This document shows, piece after piece, positions 62,658-64,000 of a stretch of 64,000 bases of DNA (positions are counted from its first letter, which is position 1; each line of letters starts with the position of its first letter). The position numbers and the translations under genes were made by a program. The notes under the pieces were generated by a model. That model had not been told where the DNA came from and did not search any database. It saw nothing but the letters and a program-made list of their open reading frames with translations. Source of the DNA: Nocardioides agri (lineage in GTDB: Bacteria; Actinomycetota; Actinomycetes; Propionibacteriales; Nocardioidaceae). Location: contig NZ_JACEIC010000002.1 of the NCBI RefSeq assembly GCF_013778305.1, positions 2,257,669 through 2,321,668 of the forward strand. The letters run 5' to 3'.

Positions 62658-63496
62658 CGACTCCTCCCGGCTGGCGACCCCGTCTGGTCGCCCTCGACAT
62701 CGACGGCACGATCCTGAAGTGGGTCGAGGGCGCCGGCATGACCCACGAGGAGGTCGCGCCGGCCGTCCAGGCCGCCGTACGACGTGCGCTCGACGCCGGC
62801 GCCCACGTGGTGCTCGCCAGCGGCCGCTCGCCGCACGGCATGACCCGGGTGGCCGACCTGCTCGAGCTGCACGACCCCGACGGCCCGGGCGACGAGCGGC
62901 TGTGGATCGTGGCGTCCAACGGCGCGGTGGTCTTCCGCTACCCGCCGATCGAGGTCGTGCACGAGGAGAAGTTCGACGCGCGGCCGGCGGTCGAGGCGAT
63001 CCTCGCGCGGCAGCCCAACGCGATCGTGGCGGTCGAGGAGCGGGGCGTCGGCTACAAGGTCAGCCGCGCGTTCCCCGAGGGTGAGCTCTCCGGCGACATG
63101 ATCGTCACCGAGGTCGAGGACCTGCTCGCCCACGACGTCAGCCGCGTGATCATCCGCGACCCCGACGCCACCGCCGACGAGTTCGTCGCGTTGGCCGAGG
63201 AGCTCGGCCTGCACGGCACCAACTACGTCGTCGGCTGGACCGCCTGGCTCGACCTCGCGCCGGTCGGGGTGTCCAAGGCGTCCGGACTCGAGCACGTCGC
63301 CCGCCAGCTCGGCATCGACGCGGCCGACGCCCTCGCGGTCGGCGACGGCCGCAACGACCTCGAGATGTTCGAGTGGGCCGGCCGCTCGGTCGCGATGGGC
63401 CAGGCCATCCAGGAGGTCATCGACGCGGCCGACGACGTCACCGGCAGCGTCTACGAGGACGGGCTGGCCACCGAGCTCGACCGCTGGTTCGCATGA
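62654..63496 (+). CDS. HAD-superfamily hydrolase, Cof type
   Basis: A 280-residue phosphatase. The nucleophile motif [11 protein letters not shown] (D-x-D-G-T) is at about residues 13-23, motif II is VLASGRS, and motif IV is [18 protein letters not shown], with conserved Lys in [11 protein letters not shown]. The C2 cap between them is typical of Cof-type enzymes that dephosphorylate sugar phosphates or flavin-related molecules. It overlaps serS upstream and the GNAT gene downstream by 4 bp each, forming a tightly coupled operon. The substrate is unknown. Confidence 0.88.
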   Translation: MTTPPGWRPRLVALDIDGTILKWVEGAGMTHEEVAPAVQAAVRRALDAGAHVVLASGRSPHGMTRVADLLELHDPDGPGDERLWIVASNGAVVFRYPPIEVVHEEKFDARPAVEAILARQPNAIVAVEERGVGYKVSRAFPEGELSGDMIVTEVEDLLAHDVSRVIIRDPDATADEFVALAEELGLHGTNYVVGWTAWLDLAPVGVSKASGLEHVARQLGIDAADALAVGDGRNDLEMFEWAGRSVAMGQAIQEVIDAADDVTGSVYEDGLATELDRWFA

Positions 63497-63972
63497 CGCT
63501 GCCCGCGATGGTCACGACCGAGCGGCTGCGGCTGCCGTTGTGGACCGCCGACGACGTCGCGGCGATCCGCGCCGGCGACCGCCGCGACGGCTGGCACGCC
63601 GACTACCCGCGCCCCGACGACCGCGACGTCGCCACGATCTGGCACGACGGCGACCCGTGGGGGCCGCGGCACGTCGTCCGCGGCGTGACCGCGCTCGGCT
63701 CGATCGGCTTCTTCGGCCCGCCCGAACCGGCCGGTGACGGGGTGCCCGAGGTCGAGGTCGGCTACGGGCTGGTCGCCGAGGCGCGCGGCTACGGCTTCGC
63801 CACCGAGGCGCTCCAGGGCCTGCTCGCCGAGGCCGACCGGGCCGGCGTGCGGGTCCGGGCCAGCGTCGAGCCCACCAACGCCGCCAGCATCCGGGTGCTC
63901 GCCAAGTGCGGCTTCACCGAGCTCCGCGGCGCCAACGAGGACGGCGAGCTCGTCATGGCCCGTCCGCTGTGA
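63493..63972 (+). CDS. GNAT-family N-acetyltransferase
   Basis: A 159-residue acetyltransferase. TERLRLPLWTADDVAAIRAG begins the fold, GSIGFFGPP and VEVGYGLVAEARGYGFATEALQGLLAEA contain the acetyl-CoA pyrophosphate loop (ARGYGFATEA, fitting Q/R-x-x-G-x-G/A), and VRASVEPTNAASIRVLAKCGF is the RimJ/RimL-type end. The ATG overlaps the HAD gene stop. The acceptor, whether protein N-terminus or small molecule, is unknown. Confidence 0.87.
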   Translation: MTLPAMVTTERLRLPLWTADDVAAIRAGDRRDGWHADYPRPDDRDVATIWHDGDPWGPRHVVRGVTALGSIGFFGPPEPAGDGVPEVEVGYGLVAEARGYGFATEALQGLLAEADRAGVRVRASVEPTNAASIRVLAKCGFTELRGANEDGELVMARPL

Positions 63973-64000
63973 CCCCGAAGCTGGTCGCCACCGACCTCGA
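63969..64000 (+). CDS. HAD-superfamily hydrolase, N-terminal fragment cut by window edge
   Basis: Only the first ten residues and part of the next codon lie in the window: V-T-P-K-L-V-A-T-D-L. This matches the start of Cof-type HAD phosphatases (LVATDLDGT). The GTG at 63969 overlaps the stop of the GNAT gene (GTGA), so it belongs to the serS-HAD-GNAT operon and would be a second HAD enzyme in it. Confidence 0.6.
   Translation, partial: MTPKLVATDL

Overview
The window is 64 kb of a GC-rich actinobacterial chromosome. The codon bias, the many GTG starts, and gene types such as polyphosphate glucokinase, a deazaflavin-dependent nitroreductase, a DUF5926/SEC-C protein, a fused alkane hydroxylase-rubredoxin and a DrrAB exporter suggest the Nocardioidaceae (Nocardioides-like). 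That placement is an inference from gene content. I see no rRNA, tRNA, CRISPR array, insertion sequence, integrase or phage gene. The DNA looks like ordinary, densely packed core and catabolic chromosome.

Layout. 1-10 kb: an MMPL exporter fragment with a divergent MarR regulator, polyphosphate glucokinase facing a PadR regulator, a NYN-LOTUS protein, a DrrAB-type ABC exporter, an AlkB-rubredoxin fusion with a TetR regulator, a ferritin-like protein and an MFS pump. 10-23 kb: a PPOX-family flavoprotein, a cassette of three very small genes, a peptidoglycan carboxypeptidase lipoprotein, a flippase, a quinone reductase, an M13 peptidase, a ComB-like phosphatase, a RecQ-phosphoribosyltransferase fusion, an amine dehydrogenase-like protein behind a KstR-like palindrome, a duplicated intergenic hairpin, another MFS pump and glutathione peroxidase. 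23-31 kb: a complete respiratory nitrate reductase operon narGHJI followed by narK. 31-38 kb: an alcohol dehydrogenase, a SNF2 helicase with a SWIM partner, a TetR regulator and a secreted VWA/HYR protein. 38-46 kb: thioredoxin, the leucine-degradation genes mccB-mccA-mvaB, and two sulfotransferases flanking a third gene that looks like a sulfotransferase without its PAPS loop. 46-64 kb: EcsC, aat, fpg plus rhodanese, an M23 peptidase, an Orc1-like ATPase, GDPD, DUF5926, arginine deiminase, a GDT1-family transporter with larC and larB, a VOC protein, prephenate dehydratase, DUF4446, a DDN-like protein, a PAP2-diacylglycerol kinase fusion, serS, an HAD phosphatase, a GNAT and the start of another HAD gene.

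Regulation. About 27 genes carry a TANNNT hexamer exactly 6-7 nt before the start codon, which is the layout of leaderless transcription. In three places the TAG stop of one gene forms the first three bases of the next gene's -10 hexamer. Genes that continue an operon instead use ATGA, GTGA or TGATG overlaps. Sequence dyads suggest specific control: a DosR/DevR-like box about 43 bp upstream of the inferred narG start, and a GGTTA-N8-TAACC palindrome shared by a TetR gene and the mcc operon. Gaps between convergent genes hold long perfect palindromes, probably terminators, and several convergent genes overlap at their tails.

The best candidates for something undescribed are the sulfotransferase trio (42.9-46.4 kb) and the small-protein cassette (10.7-11.3 kb). 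All functional statements come from reading sequence without database searches.
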